Shown here: piece by piece, positions 11,743 through 12,975 of the stretch
Position numbering within the stretch: position 1 is the first letter of the stretch
Layout: each line of letters starts with the position of its first letter
Source: an uncultured Verrucomicrobia subdivision 3 bacterium
GTDB lineage: Bacteria; Verrucomicrobiota; Verrucomicrobiae; Limisphaerales; UBA11358
Assembly (NCBI GenBank): GCA_903847285.1
Contig: CAINDH010000180.1
Location: forward strand, 1 to 12,975
Direction: 5' to 3'
Length of the DNA stretch: 12,975 bases
The notes under the pieces: model-generated
What the model was told of the DNA's origin: nothing
The model's database searches: none
The model's input: the letters and a program-made list of their open reading frames with translations, nothing else
Program-made: the position numbers and the translations under genes

Positions 11743-12975
11743 CTTCGCGAGCGAAAAACTGGTCGAGGGTGGGCCACATTGGTTTCCTGTTGGGGTGTCG
11801 CAAACACATCCAACACCAAACCTACACATGGCTCACCACACCGATCCTGAACTCTTGAACAACGTCCTGCAACTCCTGACTGACCAAGACCACACCGGCT
11901 TCGCCGAAGGCCTGCGCCTCCTCGTCAACGAAGCCATGCGCGTCGAACGTCATCAAGTCCTCCAAGCCCAGCCCTACGAACGCACCGACTCCCGCCTCGG
12001 TTACGCCAACGGTTTCAAACCCAAGACTCTCGCCAGCCGCGTCGGCCCCATCACCTTCCGTGTCCCTCAAGTCCGCGGTGAAACCCCCTTCTATCCCAGT
12101 GCCCTCGACAAAGGCATCCGCTCCGAACAGGCGCTCAAACTCGCCATGGCAGAAATGTACGTCCAAGGCGTTTCCACCCGCAAAGTCTCCGCCATCGTCG
12201 AGGAACTCTGCGGCCACTCCGTCAGTTCCTCCCAGGTCAGCGACTGCGCCAAACTCCTCGACGCCGAACTCCAAAAATGGCGCGACCGGCCCTTGAGTTC
12301 CTGCCCCTATCTGGTCTTGGACGCCCGCTACGAAAAAGTCCGCCACGCCGGCCAACTCCGCGACTGTGCCGTCCTCGTCGCCATGGGCATCACCCCCGCT
12401 GGCAAGCGCGTCATCCTCGGCGTCAGCGTCGCCCTCAGTGAAGCCGAAGTCCATTGGCGTGCCTTCTTCCAAAGCCTCGTCCAGCGTGGACTCTCCGGCG
12501 TCACCTATATCGTCAGCGACGATCACCCCGGCATGGCCGCCGCTCGCAAAGCCGTCTTTGGGGCCGTCCCTTGGCAACGCTGCCAGTTCCACCTCCAGCA
12601 AAACGCCCAGGCTTACGTCCCGCGCCTAGATCAGCGTGCTGAAAGCGCCGCCGCCATCCACAGCGTCTTTGAATGCACCAGTCGTCCCGCCGCCGAACAA
12701 CGGCTCAAGGAAATCATCGCCCACTATGCCAAGAGCGCTCCCAAACTCGTCGCGTGGCTGGAGGAAAATCTACCGCAAGGGTTCACCGTGTTCACCTTGC
12801 CCGCCGCCCACCAGAAACGCATGCGTACCTCCAATGCACTGGAACGCGTCAACCAAGAACTCAAACGCCGCACCCGCGTCGCTCGCGTCTTCCCCAACGA
12901 ACTATCCCTCCTGCGCCTCATCACCGCGCTCCTATGCGAAACCAGCGACGATTGGGAAACAGGAAAAATTTACCT
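11743..12975 (+). mobile_element. IS256-family insertion sequence, left part (right end outside window)
   Basis: The element is defined by its transposase gene. The true left end is not identified; it should lie between the palindromic element (ends 11742) and the ATG at 11828, and the start given is an outer limit. A hairpin-forming segment, TGTTGG (11788-11793) with CCAACA (11810-11815), sits in the leader and could be part of the terminal repeat or a regulator of transposase expression. The right end and any direct repeats are beyond the window. Confidence 0.6.
11828..12975 (+). CDS. IS256 family transposase (3' end outside window)
   Basis: A DDE/D transposase of the IS256 (mutator-like) family that moves its element by copy-out-paste-in. 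The frame is open from the ATG at 11828 to the window end (382 codons, no stop), close to the usual ~400 aa, so little is missing. Expected catalytic residues are D165 in YLVLDARYEKVR, D231 in YIVSDDHPGM and E339 in RTSNALERVNQELKRR. The family's C-x2-H pair is C252/H255 in WQRCQFHLQQNA. N-terminal PQVRGETPFYPSALD and YVQGVSTRKVSAIVEEL are typical of the DNA-binding region. Codon use is striking, with most codons ending in C (GCC, GTC, CTC, CGC), unlike neighbours, which suggests transfer. The large - strand frame at 11822-12601 is its shadow. No Shine-Dalgarno sequence is seen. It appears intact, so the copy may be active. Confidence 0.93.
   Translation, partial: MAHHTDPELLNNVLQLLTDQDHTGFAEGLRLLVNEAMRVERHQVLQAQPYERTDSRLGYANGFKPKTLASRVGPITFRVPQVRGETPFYPSALDKGIRSEQALKLAMAEMYVQGVSTRKVSAIVEELCGHSVSSSQVSDCAKLLDAELQKWRDRPLSSCPYLVLDARYEKVRHAGQLRDCAVLVAMGITPAGKRVILGVSVALSEAEVHWRAFFQSLVQRGLSGVTYIVSDDHPGMAAARKAVFGAVPWQRCQFHLQQNAQAYVPRLDQRAESAAAIHSVFECTSRPAAEQRLKEIIAHYAKSAPKLVAWLEENLPQGFTVFTLPAAHQKRMRTSNALERVNQELKRRTRVARVFPNELSLLRLITALLCETSDDWETGKIY

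Noticed and set aside
11822..12601. 259-aa open frame on - strand
   Set aside because: It is the shadow of the transposase; its Gly/Ala/Asp/Glu-rich composition comes from reading C-ending codons in reverse.
11783..12966. IS256 terminal inverted repeat pair TTTCCTGTT / AACAGGAAA
   Set aside because: The right match (12958-12966) is inside the still-open transposase frame, so it cannot be the right terminus; nine bases can match by chance.
1..12975. tRNA, rRNA or riboswitch
   Set aside because: I scanned the intergenic spaces for cloverleaf pairs, CCA ends and known riboswitch cores and saw none. A covariance-model search would be needed to be sure.

Overview
The window is a bacterial chromosomal segment of moderately high G+C (about 55-58% in hand-counted samples of housekeeping genes). 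I infer Verrucomicrobiota. The grounds are almost no Shine-Dalgarno sequences, intergenic spaces filled with short dispersed hairpins and 9-nt repeats, and a hypothetical protein of a type I associate with that phylum. There is no 16S gene or other decisive marker, so this placement is tentative.

Layout: (1) 1-462 is the 3' end of uvrB (+). (2) 463-765 is repeat-rich intergenic DNA. (3) 766-5243 (-) is a two-gene type III-like restriction-modification operon, mod then res. The genes overlap by 4 bp and res has a full Shine-Dalgarno sequence. (4) 5244-5770 is a long intergenic space with three hairpins, a 57-bp repeat that is the inverted partner of a copy on the far side of the operon, a 9-nt triplet repeat and a strong terminator. 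(5) 5771-6499 (-) is a 242-aa protein of unknown function. (6) 6593-6886 is a degenerate tandem array of 14 x 21 bp. (7) 6899-7801 (-) is an exported SMP-30/gluconolactonase-like enzyme, divergent from (8) 7902-8348 (+), a small four-helix membrane protein of the phage-holin superfamily IV type. (9) 8415-8999 (-) is trmB and 9078-9320 (-) a small lipoprotein, divergent from (10) 9442-10368 (+) parB and 10447-11016 (+) def. (11) 11032-11660 (-) is the 3' remnant of a NodZ/fucosyltransferase-like gene. Its 5' end is replaced by an 82-bp inverted-repeat element (11661-11742). (12) 11828-12975 (+) is an IS256-family transposase running off the window.

How the parts work together: uvrB, trmB, parB and def are core genes for DNA repair, tRNA modification, chromosome segregation and protein maturation. 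Accessory DNA has been inserted between and beside them. The mod/res pair is the one clear defence system. It looks acquired: its mid-section is AT-richer, its translation signal differs from every other gene here, and it lies between inverted copies of a repeat. The right end is an eroding region with a truncated glycosyltransferase, a palindromic element and a transposase.

The less ordinary signals are the 14 x 21-bp array, three separate intergenic loci that each carry three 9-10-nt units with a shared TTYGYG core, the flanking inverted repeats of the R-M operon, and a Res nuclease domain whose expected catalytic lysine position is leucine. I found no convincing new multi-gene system beyond these.
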